Assembly: GCA_028284935.1 (NCBI GenBank)
Contig: JANQQQ010000033.1
Location: forward strand, 1-64,000
Direction of reading: 5' to 3'
Origin: Croceivirga sp.
GTDB taxonomy: Bacteria; Bacteroidota; Bacteroidia; Flavobacteriales; Flavobacteriaceae
Length of the DNA stretch: 64,000 nucleotides
The position numbers were made by a program, and so were the translations under genes. The notes under the pieces were generated by a model. It had not been told where the DNA came from. It saw only the letters and a program-made list of their open reading frames with translations, and did no database searches. Positions 28,665 through 37,642 of the stretch are shown here, one piece after another. Each line of letters opens with the position of its first letter. Position 1 is the first letter of the stretch.

Positions 28665-29408
28665 CTAGTTTGATCCAGCATAGGGATCAAAGTCTTTTGG
28701 GAGATACTTGCTCGTATCAAAACCCAAATAAATTTCCTCTTCTTCAATATAGTTGATAGCGCTTAAGGCTGCAGTATCGGTGTAGGGATTAAAATCCACG
28801 GGCAAATAGGCCATGGTATCAAGACCATATTCCCATTCCATTTCCTCCATGTCAACATAGGCAACGGAATCCACATTGAAATACACCTCGTAAGGATCAA
28901 ACCCTTCTGGCAGATAGTCCGCCGTGTTAAAATCCAAAACTATTTCTTCTCCCTCTTCTTCTATATAGTTGATTGAATTGACATCGAAAGTGGCCGAATA
29001 AGGGTTAAAATCACCTGGTAGGTACTCCGCAGTATCAAAACCAAGGTCAATTTCTGTTTCATCTTCGATATATATAATGGAATTCAAATCAAAAAAGCTT
29101 TCATAGGGATTAAATCCTTCGGGAAGATAATCAGCGGTTTCAAAACCTAAATCCACCATTGTTTCTTCCTCAATGAATTCAATTTCGTTCAAATCCAATT
29201 CATAGGGCGCACTATCCTCGTATCGCAATACATAGAAGGGAGCTTCCTCAACTACATCGACCGCAACAGTAAGGGCCGTAAAATTGTTCTCAAAGCTACG
29301 GTTGGTTTCTTGGCTTGCCTGTATGACAGGTACCGTACTTTTTTGTTCTTCTGCTATGGGGCCGCTACTCATAAACAGACACCCATAAATTAATAATAAC
29401 TTGTTCAT
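28665..29408 (-). CDS. Long secreted YLPxxFxPY-repeat protein
   Basis: The ATG at 29408 gives a signal peptide (MNKLLLIYGCLFMSSGPIAE); an in-frame ATG 26 codons upstream is not preceded by one and is rejected. The 247-residue acidic protein has five tandem ~35-residue repeats. Each reads roughly D-h-x-S-h-x-Y-h-E-E-E-x-x-x-x-L-G-F-D-T-x-x-Y-L-P-x-x-F-x-P-Y-x-x-x-F. The YLP motif variants are YLPEGFNPY, YLPGDFNPY, YLPEGFDPY, YLPVDFNPY and YLPKDFDPY. The repeats are strongly conserved at aromatic positions, hinting at a repetitive fold or ligand array. Function unknown to me. Confidence 0.65.
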   Translation of the reverse strand: MNKLLLIYGCLFMSSGPIAEEQKSTVPVIQASQETNRSFENNFTALTVAVDVVEEAPFYVLRYEDSAPYELDLNEIEFIEEETMVDLGFETADYLPEGFNPYESFFDLNSIIYIEDETEIDLGFDTAEYLPGDFNPYSATFDVNSINYIEEEGEEIVLDFNTADYLPEGFDPYEVYFNVDSVAYVDMEEMEWEYGLDTMAYLPVDFNPYTDTAALSAINYIEEEEIYLGFDTSKYLPKDFDPYAGSN

Positions 29409-29678
29409 TTTTCGATTGATTTGATGATTGATGCTATTGTCTATAAGACTACCAAAATTTACAATTGTTACAGTTTGATATTTCATTTTAACAAAACTTC
29501 AATATTCCCTTACGGCAAGTATACTGGGCGATTTGAGTCGGAGTATCAGTAAAATTCAGGATTGCGAAAGGTTAATATGTGTCGGTAAGAAAAATTTAAT
29601 TGGTAGGATTTTAACACTTTCCCTAGGTGATTTTTTGGTTCTTTGGGCAATTATCGCAAAATCAAATTGACTAAAATG

Positions 29679-32174
29679 ATGCAAAAATTACCGTTGGGGA
29701 TAATCATCCTCTTACTTATCACGGGTTCTTTTCAAACCACAGAGGCCCAGCTCTTCAAAAAAAAGAAGAAGAAAACTGAGGCGAAGGCTCCCGAAAAGCC
29801 AAAAAAAGGGGCCATAAAACCCTATTCAAAAGTCATTACCAAGGAGGCAAAGACCGATGATGGATTGTTTAAAGTACATCAATTGGATGACAAACACTTT
29901 TATGAAATACCCGATTCCCTATTTAATAGGGAAATGTTAATGGTAAGTCGTATTTCCAAAACTGCTACCGGCATTGGTTTTGGTGGAGGTAAGATCAATA
30001 CGCAAGTGTTGCGCTGGGAGAAAAAGCCAAAAAAAGTATTGCTACGCGTGGTTTCCTATGGAAATTATGCCGCGGATTCCCTTCCTATCCATGAAGCCGT
30101 GGTCAATTCAAACTTTGAACCAGTACTGTTTGCCTTTGATATCAAGGCGTTCAATAAAAAGGACTCGCTCAATACAGCTACCGTAATAGAAGTGGATCCC
30201 TTATTTACCAAAGATGTAAATCCATTGGGGATGCCAGATCGTTTCAGGAAGCGCTATAAGGTGAGTCGTATGGACGGTGACCGCAGCTATATCGAGTCCA
30301 TAAAGAGTTTTCCTTTAAACATTGAGGCGCGACATGTGAAAACCTATGCGGCCAAAGCACCTCCAAGCAATCAAAGTATGGGTTCCATCTCCGTGGAAAT
30401 CAACAACTCCATGATTTTATTGCCCAAAGAACCCATGAGACGTAGGTACTTTGATGAGCGGGTCGGCTGGTTTGCGCGTGGCCAGGTAGATTATGGATTG
30501 GACGCCCAAGAAAGTAAAACGGTACGCTATTTAGATCGCTGGCGTTTGGAAGTCAAAGATGAAGACATTGAAAAGTTTAAGGCAGGTGAGTTGGTGGAAC
30601 CCAAGAAACAAATTGTCTATTATATTGACCGCGCAACTCCAGAAAAATGGCGACCTTTCATCAAACAGGGTATTGAAGACTGGCAAGTAGCCTTTGAAGA
30701 GGCTGGTTTTAAAAATGCAATCATAGCCAAAGACCCCCCGAGCCCTGAAGAAAATCCGGAATGGTCTCCAGAAGATGTACGCTATTCGGTGGTTCGTTAT
30801 CTGGCTTCACCGATTCCGAATGCCAATGGACCCCATGTCAGCGATCCCAGAAGTGGGGAAATCTTGGAATCGGACATTAATTGGTACCATAATGTCATGT
30901 CATTGTTACGTAACTGGTTCTTTGTGCAAACCGCAGCCATTAATCCAGAGGCCAGAACTGTGGAATTCAAGGAAGAAATTATGGGAAGATTGATTCGTTT
31001 TGTATCAGCTCACGAAGTGGGACACACCTTGGGATTACCCCACAATATGGGAAGTAGTGCCGCCATACCCGTGGATTCCCTTCGATCCGCTTCATTTACC
31101 AAAAAATATGGCCCTGCACCATCCATTATGGACTATGCCCGCTTCAACTATGTGGCACAACCTGAGGACGGAGATGTAGCCTTAATGCCGGATATAGGTG
31201 TTTATGACAAGCACTCAATCCGTTGGGGATATCGACCCATCTTGGATAAGACCGCTGAAGAAGAAAAACCTATCCTTAACCAATGGATTCTTGATCATGC
31301 AGATGACCCTATGTACCGTTTTGGTCACCAACAGGTTGGAGACATCCATGATCCCAGTTCCCAAACCGAGGACTTAGGGGACAATGCCATTAAAGCCAGT
31401 GAATACGGCATTGCCAATTTGAAGCGAATTGTACCTAGGCTGATGGAATGGACCACGGAAGATGGTAAGGACTATGAGGATCTGGAAACGATGTATGGTC
31501 AGGTCGTTGCACAGTTCAGACGTTATATGGGCCATGTTTCCAACAATATAGGTGGGGTGTACGAACACTATAAGACGGCAGATCAAGAAGGCGCGGTTTA
31601 CGTCCATGTGGACAAAACGCACCAAAAAAACTGTATGCAGTTTGTTCAGCAGCAATTATTTGAAACTCCAGAATGGTTGATTGATCAGGAAATCTTCAAT
31701 AAAGTTCAATACTCAGGTTCTGTGGAACGAATTAGGGCATTGCAGGTACGTACCTTAAATACAATGTTACATTTGGGCAAGATGGCTCGAATCGTTGAGA
31801 ACGAAACCATCAACGGAACCGATGCCTACGGCCTTCTGGAAATGATGCGTGATTTAAGGAGAGGCGTTTGGTCCGAAACACGGAGTGGGGCAACAATAGA
31901 TACCTATCGAAGGAACCTTCAAAAGGCCCACATTGACCGACTGGCCTATTTAATGACGGCAGAAAACCAGAAAAAACTGCCTGACTTTGGAGGATATCGT
32001 AAATCTACAGTGGTAAACACCAGCCAATCTGATATCCGTTCCGTGGCTCGAGCGGAATTGAATAACCTTAAACGCGATATTAGAAACGGACTATCAAGAA
32101 TTTCGGACACCATGAGTCGATACCATCTTCAAGATGCCATAGAACGTATTGATATCATTCTTGAACCAAGTTAA
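29679..32174 (+). CDS. Zinc-dependent metalloprotease (DUF5117/DUF5118 type)
   Basis: A large protein of 831 residues from the second of two adjacent ATGs (29679; the one at 29676 adds one residue). The signal peptide is LPLGIIILLLITGSFQTTEAQ, followed by a lysine-rich stretch. The metzincin-type zinc site HEVGHTLGLPH is at H445-H455 (HExxHxxGxxH), with the Met-turn region SIMDYARFNY downstream. The N-terminal domain includes LFKVHQLDDKHFYEIPDSLF, typical of DUF5118, and RWEKKPKKVLLR of DUF5117. Such proteases are abundant in Bacteroidota and are thought to act in the periplasm or outside the cell. A terminator follows. Confidence 0.9.
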   Translation: MQKLPLGIIILLLITGSFQTTEAQLFKKKKKKTEAKAPEKPKKGAIKPYSKVITKEAKTDDGLFKVHQLDDKHFYEIPDSLFNREMLMVSRISKTATGIGFGGGKINTQVLRWEKKPKKVLLRVVSYGNYAADSLPIHEAVVNSNFEPVLFAFDIKAFNKKDSLNTATVIEVDPLFTKDVNPLGMPDRFRKRYKVSRMDGDRSYIESIKSFPLNIEARHVKTYAAKAPPSNQSMGSISVEINNSMILLPKEPMRRRYFDERVGWFARGQVDYGLDAQESKTVRYLDRWRLEVKDEDIEKFKAGELVEPKKQIVYYIDRATPEKWRPFIKQGIEDWQVAFEEAGFKNAIIAKDPPSPEENPEWSPEDVRYSVVRYLASPIPNANGPHVSDPRSGEILESDINWYHNVMSLLRNWFFVQTAAINPEARTVEFKEEIMGRLIRFVSAHEVGHTLGLPHNMGSSAAIPVDSLRSASFTKKYGPAPSIMDYARFNYVAQPEDGDVALMPDIGVYDKHSIRWGYRPILDKTAEEEKPILNQWILDHADDPMYRFGHQQVGDIHDPSSQTEDLGDNAIKASEYGIANLKRIVPRLMEWTTEDGKDYEDLETMYGQVVAQFRRYMGHVSNNIGGVYEHYKTADQEGAVYVHVDKTHQKNCMQFVQQQLFETPEWLIDQEIFNKVQYSGSVERIRALQVRTLNTMLHLGKMARIVENETINGTDAYGLLEMMRDLRRGVWSETRSGATIDTYRRNLQKAHIDRLAYLMTAENQKKLPDFGGYRKSTVVNTSQSDIRSVARAELNNLKRDIRNGLSRISDTMSRYHLQDAIERIDIILEPS

Positions 32175-32200
32175 ACCTTCAACATAGGAATAACATATAT

Positions 32201-32224
32201 AAGGAGGGCAGAGCCCTCCTTTTT
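32201..32224 (+). terminator. Rho-independent terminator after the zinc protease
   Basis: AAGGAGGGC (32201-32209) and GCCCTCCTT (32213-32221) form a perfect 9-bp stem with a three-base loop, followed by TTT. Confidence 0.8.
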
Positions 32225-32337
32225 GTCTACACATATCCGCAACTGGTCTTAACTTTTTTGGGATACAATCATCAAAGGCAACCAAATCACGATGTTTGGG
32301 GTAACTTGGCAAAAGAATTGAATATACCCAAATCAAA

Positions 32338-32514
32338 ATGAAAACTTATCAAATCAAGAGCTTAGTCTATCTATTGCTCTTTGCAACTACCTGTTTGATC
32401 TATCATACCATGGTACCCCATTCTGGACAAATCCAAGAAACACAATCAGTACATATAATCGTTGAACCAAATCAAGTTCAACTATCGAACAGTACGTCAC
32501 CGGTTTACCCATAA
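32338..32514 (+). CDS. Tiny single-pass membrane protein, copy 1
   Basis: A 58-residue protein starting MKTYQIKSLVYLLLFATTCLIYH, with one transmembrane helix (about 8-23). A polar tail of about 35 residues (GQIQETQSVHIIVEPNQVQ) follows. Its N-terminus matches the neighbouring 32706 protein (MKAYKIRSLIYLSFFIIAAVVYYH), so the two are tandem paralogues. Both starts are preceded by (T)ACCCAAAT. Role unknown. A clear terminator follows, supporting it as a real transcription unit. Confidence 0.55.
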   Translation: MKTYQIKSLVYLLLFATTCLIYHTMVPHSGQIQETQSVHIIVEPNQVQLSNSTSPVYP

Positions 32515-32540
32515 TTTAATTTCATTCCCCCCAAACCTTA

Positions 32541-32581
32541 AAGGCCAGATAGCTCCCCCAAATCCTATTTGGCCTTTTTTT
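32541..32581 (+). terminator. Rho-independent terminator after small membrane gene 1
   Basis: AAGGCCAGATA pairs with TATTTGGCCTT (one G-T wobble) around a central loop, followed by a run of T to 32581. Confidence 0.7.
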
Positions 32582-32705
32582 GGATGCATTTGAGCAGTCA
32601 CACCTCGCCCTATACTTAAATGACCCTCCAAAATCTTAGCTTTCACAACATTCTTATAAAATGCCCTTATCGTTTTCGTAACTTTATAGTACCCAAATTC
32701 TACCT

Positions 32706-32894
32706 ATGAAAGCCTACAAAATTAGAAGTCTTATCTATCTGAGCTTTTTTATCATTGCTGCCGTGGTGTACTACCATATTGAACAAAAGGAAAATTTTCA
32801 GAACACCATTCTGATTTCACAAACTGCCGATTTACAAACCGATGGTCAATCTTCTAAAGAGGTAAAAGAAGAGCTTGAGGAAGATTTAAAATAA
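32706..32894 (+). CDS. Tiny single-pass membrane protein, copy 2
   Basis: A 62-residue protein with a basic N-terminus (MKAYKIR), one transmembrane helix (about 8-23) and an acidic, helical tail rich in E and K (SSKEVKEELEEDLK). It is paralogous to the 58-residue protein 190 bases upstream. The positive-inside rule suggests the N-terminus is cytoplasmic and the tail periplasmic. No function assigned. Confidence 0.55.
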   Translation: MKAYKIRSLIYLSFFIIAAVVYYHIEQKENFQNTILISQTADLQTDGQSSKEVKEELEEDLK

Positions 32895-32997
32895 CCCATC
32901 TCCTCTTTTGGTGTTAAAAGCATCACAAACTCAATCATGGTATTAAACCTTTTTTGGCGTTAACGGTCATACGGGTAAATCATAAAATTTAAATACC

Positions 32998-33453
32998 ATG
33001 AAGATTACTAAAATGTTAGTTGCCGTTGCCCTATCAGTAGGTGCCATGGCGTTTGCCCAAAGGGACGGGCATAGAGGACAGCGGGGAGAATTTTACCAAG
33101 ACCTTACTGTGGAGCAAATGGCCACGTTGAAGACTAAAAAAATGACCTTGGCTCTTGATCTATCCAAAAAACAGCAAGAGGCGATTTTTGAGTTCAACCT
33201 CGCCAATGCAGAATTACGAAAAGAAAAAATGGAAGAGCGAAAGGCCAAAAGAGAGGCTGGGGAACGCTCAAGACCCACTGCAGAAGAGCGCTATTCCATG
33301 GAGAATGCTAGATTGGACCAAATGATTGCCCAGCAACAAGAACTAAAGAAAATCTTGACCGATGAGCAGTTTGACCAGTGGAAAAAAATGAAAATGCACA
33401 AACACGCCCATCACAAAAGAAATCGACAGAAAGAAGGCAGGAGAGGAAAGTGA
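32998..33453 (+). CDS. Spy/DUF4890-like periplasmic protein
   Basis: A 151-residue protein with a signal peptide (ending MAFAQ). A basic, helical region includes LTVEQMATLKTKKMTLALDLSKKQQEAIFEFN and ARLDQMIAQQQELKKILTDEQFDQWKKM. The LTxEQxA and LTDEQFxxW motifs recall LTxxQ-type Spy/CpxP and DUF4890 proteins, ATP-independent periplasmic chaperones or stress sensors. The C-terminus is His/Lys/Arg-rich (KHAHHKRNRQKEG). It stands alone between two terminators. Confidence 0.65.
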   Translation: MKITKMLVAVALSVGAMAFAQRDGHRGQRGEFYQDLTVEQMATLKTKKMTLALDLSKKQQEAIFEFNLANAELRKEKMEERKAKREAGERSRPTAEERYSMENARLDQMIAQQQELKKILTDEQFDQWKKMKMHKHAHHKRNRQKEGRRGK

Positions 33454-33471
33454 TTTTTTCATTGGAGTTGG

Positions 33472-33510
33472 AAACCCCTTACCCTCCAACCTGGGGCGGT
33501 AAGGGGTTTT
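33472..33510 (+). terminator. Rho-independent terminator
   Basis: AAACCCCTTACC (33472-33483) and GGTAAGGGGTTT (33498-33509) form a perfect 12-bp stem with a 14-base loop, ending in T. Confidence 0.75.
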
Positions 33511-33575
33511 ACATTATGCCAACTTCCCATTCCCCAAAGCTTAGGTATATTTAAGGACAACTTAAAATTTCAGGC

Positions 33576-33950
33576 ATGGATCTGAACCAAATAACGGTGC
33601 CCTCTTTGGATGTAAAAAAGTCCATTTCCTTTTATGAAACCTTGGGATTGCACCTTATCGTTAAGGCCTTACCACATTATGTCCGTTTTGCTTGTCCGGA
33701 AGGAAAAAGCACATTCTCCGTCCATTTGGTGGAAACCCTTTCCAATGGGCCTGGTGTGTTCATCTATTTTGAATACGATCATTTGGATGAGGAAGTGGAC
33801 AAACTCATTAAAAAGGGAATTGAATTTGACGAATTGCCAAAAGACCAGCCCTGGCTTTGGCGCGAAGCACGACTCAAGGACCCGGATGGTAATCAATTAA
33901 TATTGTACCACGCCTCGGAAAATCGATTGAATCCCCCCTGGCGCATATAA
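33576..33950 (+). CDS. VOC-superfamily (glyoxalase-like) protein
   Basis: A 124-residue protein with the two beta-alpha-beta-beta-beta modules of the vicinal-oxygen-chelate fold. It begins MDLNQITVPSLDVKKSISFYETLGLHLIVK and ends ARLKDPDGNQLILYHASENR. The pattern resembles glyoxalase I and bleomycin-resistance type proteins, but the substrate cannot be read. The DPDGNxL turn is characteristic of the C-terminal module. It is followed 29 bases later by an MFS transporter, perhaps co-transcribed. Confidence 0.8.
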   Translation: MDLNQITVPSLDVKKSISFYETLGLHLIVKALPHYVRFACPEGKSTFSVHLVETLSNGPGVFIYFEYDHLDEEVDKLIKKGIEFDELPKDQPWLWREARLKDPDGNQLILYHASENRLNPPWRI

Positions 33951-33979
33951 TCCTCGGAGCTTTGTTACCTTAGCATTCC

Positions 33980-35149
33980 ATGCTTCCTCGCAACTATATT
34001 CTACCTATTATTGTATTGGCCCAGTTTTGCTGTACATCCTTATGGTTTGCCAGTAATGGCATTATGCAAGACTTGGTGCTCAATTTTGGATTGGGGGATG
34101 AAGCGGTGAGCACCTTGACCTCAGCCGTACAATTTGGTTTTATTTCAGGTACTTTGCTTTTTGCGATATTGACCCTCACCGATCGCTTTTCCCCTTCAAG
34201 GGTGTTCTTTGTTTGTGCGTTATTGGGTGCCATTAGCAACATAGCGCTGGTATGGTCTGGAAATACTATGGTTACCCTTTTGTTGTTTCGATACCTCACC
34301 GGTTTTTTCCTTGCGGGAATTTATCCTGTGGGGATGAAAATAGCAGCAGACTATTTCGATAGCGGACTGGGTACTTCGTTGGGGTATCTTGTAGGTGCAT
34401 TGGTGTTGGGCACCTCTTTTCCCCATTTCTTGAAAAACTTTGGCCACTCGCTATCATGGCATAACGTTATTACGGTCACCTCTGCCTTTGCCGTATCTGG
34501 GGGAGGAATACTTTGGGCCTTGGTTCCCAATGGACCCTTTAGAAAGCGGAGTCAAAAACTACAGTTCAATGCCTTTTTTACGGTATTTAAGATTTCTGAA
34601 TTTAGAACAGCGGCTTTTGGATACTTTGGACATATGTGGGAACTCTACACCTTTTGGGCCTTTACGCCCTTACTTTTGGGATCTTTTTCCGAAGCACATG
34701 CCACAGCTATCAATATTCCTCTGTGGTCGTTCATTATCATAGGAATTGGAGGTTTGGCCTGTGTCCTGGGAGGGTATATTTCCAAGAATTATGGTATCAA
34801 AAAGACTGCACGTATGGCCCTTTTGCTATCAGGCTGCTGTTGTCTGGTGCTTCCTTTGGTTTTTCTTTTAGGAAATCCTACATTGTTTTTAGGCTTCTTA
34901 ATTTTTTGGGGGATGGTCGTCATCGCTGATTCACCCTTATTTTCCACCTTGGTGGCCCAAAACGCCATCCCAGAATTCAAGGGTACGGCATTGACCATTG
35001 TCAACTGTGTGGGATTTGCGATTACCATTATAAGTATTCAAACCATAGGTTTTCTTGTTCAACTTTCGGATTCCATATGGGTATATCCAACATTGGTTCT
35101 AGGGCCCCTATTTGGATTGTACCATCTTTTTTCAAAAAAATCTGGCTAA
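33980..35149 (+). CDS. MFS transporter
   Basis: A 389-residue membrane protein with about 12 transmembrane helices, starting MLPRNYILPIIVLAQFCCTSLWFASNGIM. The loop after helix 2 has FAILTLTDRFSPSRVF (a degenerate major-facilitator signature). The fold order and hydrophobicity support the major facilitator superfamily. Substrate unknown; FGLGDEAVSTLTSAVQFGFI in helix 2 resembles nitrate- and sugar-type members only loosely. Confidence 0.8.
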   Translation: MLPRNYILPIIVLAQFCCTSLWFASNGIMQDLVLNFGLGDEAVSTLTSAVQFGFISGTLLFAILTLTDRFSPSRVFFVCALLGAISNIALVWSGNTMVTLLLFRYLTGFFLAGIYPVGMKIAADYFDSGLGTSLGYLVGALVLGTSFPHFLKNFGHSLSWHNVITVTSAFAVSGGGILWALVPNGPFRKRSQKLQFNAFFTVFKISEFRTAAFGYFGHMWELYTFWAFTPLLLGSFSEAHATAINIPLWSFIIIGIGGLACVLGGYISKNYGIKKTARMALLLSGCCCLVLPLVFLLGNPTLFLGFLIFWGMVVIADSPLFSTLVAQNAIPEFKGTALTIVNCVGFAITIISIQTIGFLVQLSDSIWVYPTLVLGPLFGLYHLFSKKSG

Positions 35150-35200
35150 TCCGTATTTTTAGGACCACGTATTTCATCAATCAAAAAATGTCACCCTATC

Positions 35201-36562
35201 ATGAGACTTCTCCCATTTTGTCTGCTCGTTTGCATAACGTTATCCATTAATGCCCAGAGTATCTACCGAACCGCCTGTAGAGGTAACATTGCTCGGCTAG
35301 ACAGTCTATTGACTTCTGCGGATATCAATACCCAGGACCAACGAGGGCGTTCTTTATTACATTGGGCAGTGGCATGTAACAAAAACGAAGTGTTCGAACA
35401 TTTAATTCAAAAGGGAGCAGCGATGGATTTGGAAGATAGTGAAGGCGCCACGCCACTTTACATGACCGTGCGCTTTCAGCATATGGAGCTCTTCAGCCGT
35501 TTGGTGGAATTATTACCGGATACAAGTTGGAAAATGAAATATGGAGGTTTTTTATTTGAAAAAGCGATTTTAAATCGTGACCTCAACTTTGTCCAAAAGT
35601 TAACTGAAATGGGAGTCTCTTTGGATGTGACCAACAAAAGGGGAAGCACTCCCTTGGAAGTCGCTTTGCGCATCGAAGCGGATTCCATAGCGGACTGGTT
35701 AGAAAACAACGGAGCGAACAGTGATTTGGTCAGGAATTTTACAGCCAAAGGTCCCTATTTGGGGCAGGTACCACCAGGAAATACGGCAAAGGTCTTTGCC
35801 CCCAATATAATCTCTACGGAAGAGTATGAATTTGGTTCGGTGTTCAACAAAGCGGGAGATGAATTCTACTACGGGGTAGACCTTGGGGGTCGCAATGTCA
35901 TTCGTTTTTCGAAGTTGGAAGGAAACGTTTGGTCAAAACCCAAAACCATCCTGTCCCATGGGCAATACGGGTACAACGACCCTTTTCTATCACCTGATGA
36001 AAATCGTCTGTATTTTATTTCCAACCAAGCCATGGACGGTCAAGGGGAGCCTAAGGATATTGATATCTGGTATGTGGAGCGGAAAGGTGAAGGCTGGTCG
36101 CAACCCATCAATGCAGGACCCAACATCAATTCCAGTAGTGAGGAATACTATATTTCCTTTACCAAAGAGGGAACCCTATATTTTGCCTCCGATAAAAATC
36201 AATCGCATCATGACATCTACTATTCCAAGTATCTGGATGGCGCTTTTCAGGAAGCTATAAAACTGGGGTATGCCATTAATACGGAGGCATATGAAGCCGA
36301 TGTGTTTGTGGACCCCGATGGGAAATACTTGATTTTCTGTGCCCAACGCGATGAGGGGTTGGGGCGAGGCGACCTTTACATCAGTTTTAAGGAAGAAAAT
36401 GGCACTTGGTCCCCATCGGTCAACATGGGCGGGAAGATCAATACGGAAGGTCATGAACTTTGCCCTTTTGTTACCGCCGACGGCAAATACCTCTTTTATA
36501 CCAGTCGACAGGATATTTATTGGATCGGTACGGATGTCATTGCTGAACTCAAATCAAAATAA
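35201..36562 (+). CDS. Secreted ankyrin-repeat and PD40-propeller protein
   Basis: A 453-residue protein with a signal peptide (ending SINAQ). About four ankyrin repeats follow (about 25-175), e.g. DQRGRSLLHWAVACNKNEVFEHLIQKGA and NKRGSTPLEVALR. The C-terminal half (about 210-450) has PD40/WD40-like blades such as DPFLSPDENRLYFISN and ADVFVDPDGKYLIFCAQRDE. This domain combination is unusual in my experience, as each half alone is common. The protein is predicted periplasmic or surface-bound. Partner unknown. Confidence 0.75.
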   Translation: MRLLPFCLLVCITLSINAQSIYRTACRGNIARLDSLLTSADINTQDQRGRSLLHWAVACNKNEVFEHLIQKGAAMDLEDSEGATPLYMTVRFQHMELFSRLVELLPDTSWKMKYGGFLFEKAILNRDLNFVQKLTEMGVSLDVTNKRGSTPLEVALRIEADSIADWLENNGANSDLVRNFTAKGPYLGQVPPGNTAKVFAPNIISTEEYEFGSVFNKAGDEFYYGVDLGGRNVIRFSKLEGNVWSKPKTILSHGQYGYNDPFLSPDENRLYFISNQAMDGQGEPKDIDIWYVERKGEGWSQPINAGPNINSSSEEYYISFTKEGTLYFASDKNQSHHDIYYSKYLDGAFQEAIKLGYAINTEAYEADVFVDPDGKYLIFCAQRDEGLGRGDLYISFKEENGTWSPSVNMGGKINTEGHELCPFVTADGKYLFYTSRQDIYWIGTDVIAELKSK

Positions 36563-36693
36563 GTCTTCTCCTTGTTAAGGATTTTATAAATGCCGCAGTT
36601 CAACTAAAAAAGCTTTCGTTTCATCGATATCAAAGGCTGCCAGGGGCTTTTTGCAAGTACATATTACAACGTTCATTTAAAAATTGTAAAATC

Positions 36694-37497
36694 ATGAAAG
36701 CAAAACAGATGTTATCCATCCTTACCTTACTAGCCATCTGTTTGTTTACCAATGCCCAAGAAAGACCACTCTGTATCGATGAGGGTTGTGGTTTTGAACC
36801 TGGGCAAATCGTTTATCTTTTTGGAGATCATGTGCAATTGCGCGAAGCCCCGACTACCGAAAGCAAGGTGTTAAAAACCCTGCCCATTGGCATGCATTTG
36901 GTCATACAGGAAAAGCATGAGAACTCTTGGCGATATAAAGGGGTTGACCACCACTTTTACAAGGTGGATTACAAGGGCACCGAAGGCTATATTCTTGGAG
37001 GGCTTCTTGCTTTGGAAAAGATGACCATCAATAAGGTAGTACATCTCTTTGGACGCATTAAGATAGGCAATGAGGACTACCTTTTGATCCGTACCCTAAA
37101 AGGAGATGGCAGTTTTACCGAAAAATCCACCAAACTCAGTAGTGGACAGTTCCATTTGACCTCCTTGGGTACCAAGGGCCTCCCTACCATTGAAGGAGTG
37201 GTATTCGTGGATTATGTGGCTGAAGCCTGCGGGATAGAAGGCGGTGGTATTTACCTCTTTCAACAGGAAGGTCAATTGCACCAAGTGGCGCGGCTTTCCC
37301 AAGTTTCCGAAGCCGGGGCCTATTATCTTTGGGAAGAATTCATCTTTCCTGAGGATGAACATGGCGTGGTAGGCAAGATTTTGTACAAAAAAGAGGTGGG
37401 CGAATATTTTGATGAGGTCGCCAATTGGAAAAAAACCAGTTTGGAGACCAAAGAACTGGTGTGGACCCACCAAGGTTTGGGATTGGCACATCAATAG
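36694..37497 (+). CDS. Secreted SH3-like domain protein
   Basis: A 267-residue protein with a signal peptide (ending FTNAQ). An SH3-like domain (about 35-115) has VQLREAPTTESKVLKTLPIG and the later motif EGYILGGLLALE. The C-terminal half is unassigned, with a cysteine near VAEACGIEGGGIYLF. SH3b-type domains usually bind cell wall or proteins outside the membrane. A strong terminator follows. Confidence 0.75.
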   Translation: MKAKQMLSILTLLAICLFTNAQERPLCIDEGCGFEPGQIVYLFGDHVQLREAPTTESKVLKTLPIGMHLVIQEKHENSWRYKGVDHHFYKVDYKGTEGYILGGLLALEKMTINKVVHLFGRIKIGNEDYLLIRTLKGDGSFTEKSTKLSSGQFHLTSLGTKGLPTIEGVVFVDYVAEACGIEGGGIYLFQQEGQLHQVARLSQVSEAGAYYLWEEFIFPEDEHGVVGKILYKKEVGEYFDEVANWKKTSLETKELVWTHQGLGLAHQ

Positions 37498-37515
37498 ATA
37501 GTACCCCAGTCAATA

Positions 37516-37545
37516 AAAAAGCCCCAAAAGAATTTGGGGCTTTTT
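37516..37545 (+). terminator. Strong rho-independent terminator before the lipid locus
   Basis: AAAAAGCCCCAAA (37516-37528) and TTTGGGGCTTTTT (37533-37545) form a perfect 13-bp stem with a four-base loop. It insulates the lipid-storage region from upstream transcription. Confidence 0.85.
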
Positions 37546-37642
37546 AAAAACCAATTTTGGTTTATGAATACCTTTCAAAAAAGAATTATAGTTATTTTTA
37601 ATTGGAGCTTACATTCCAACCCTAGTTTAAAAAACAAAAGAA

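Noticed and set aside
28024..29408. TPR, Sel1 or LRR repeat assignment for the YLP-repeat proteins
   Set aside because: Repeat length and the conserved YLPxxFxPY, LGFDT and acidic-aromatic positions match none of these families.
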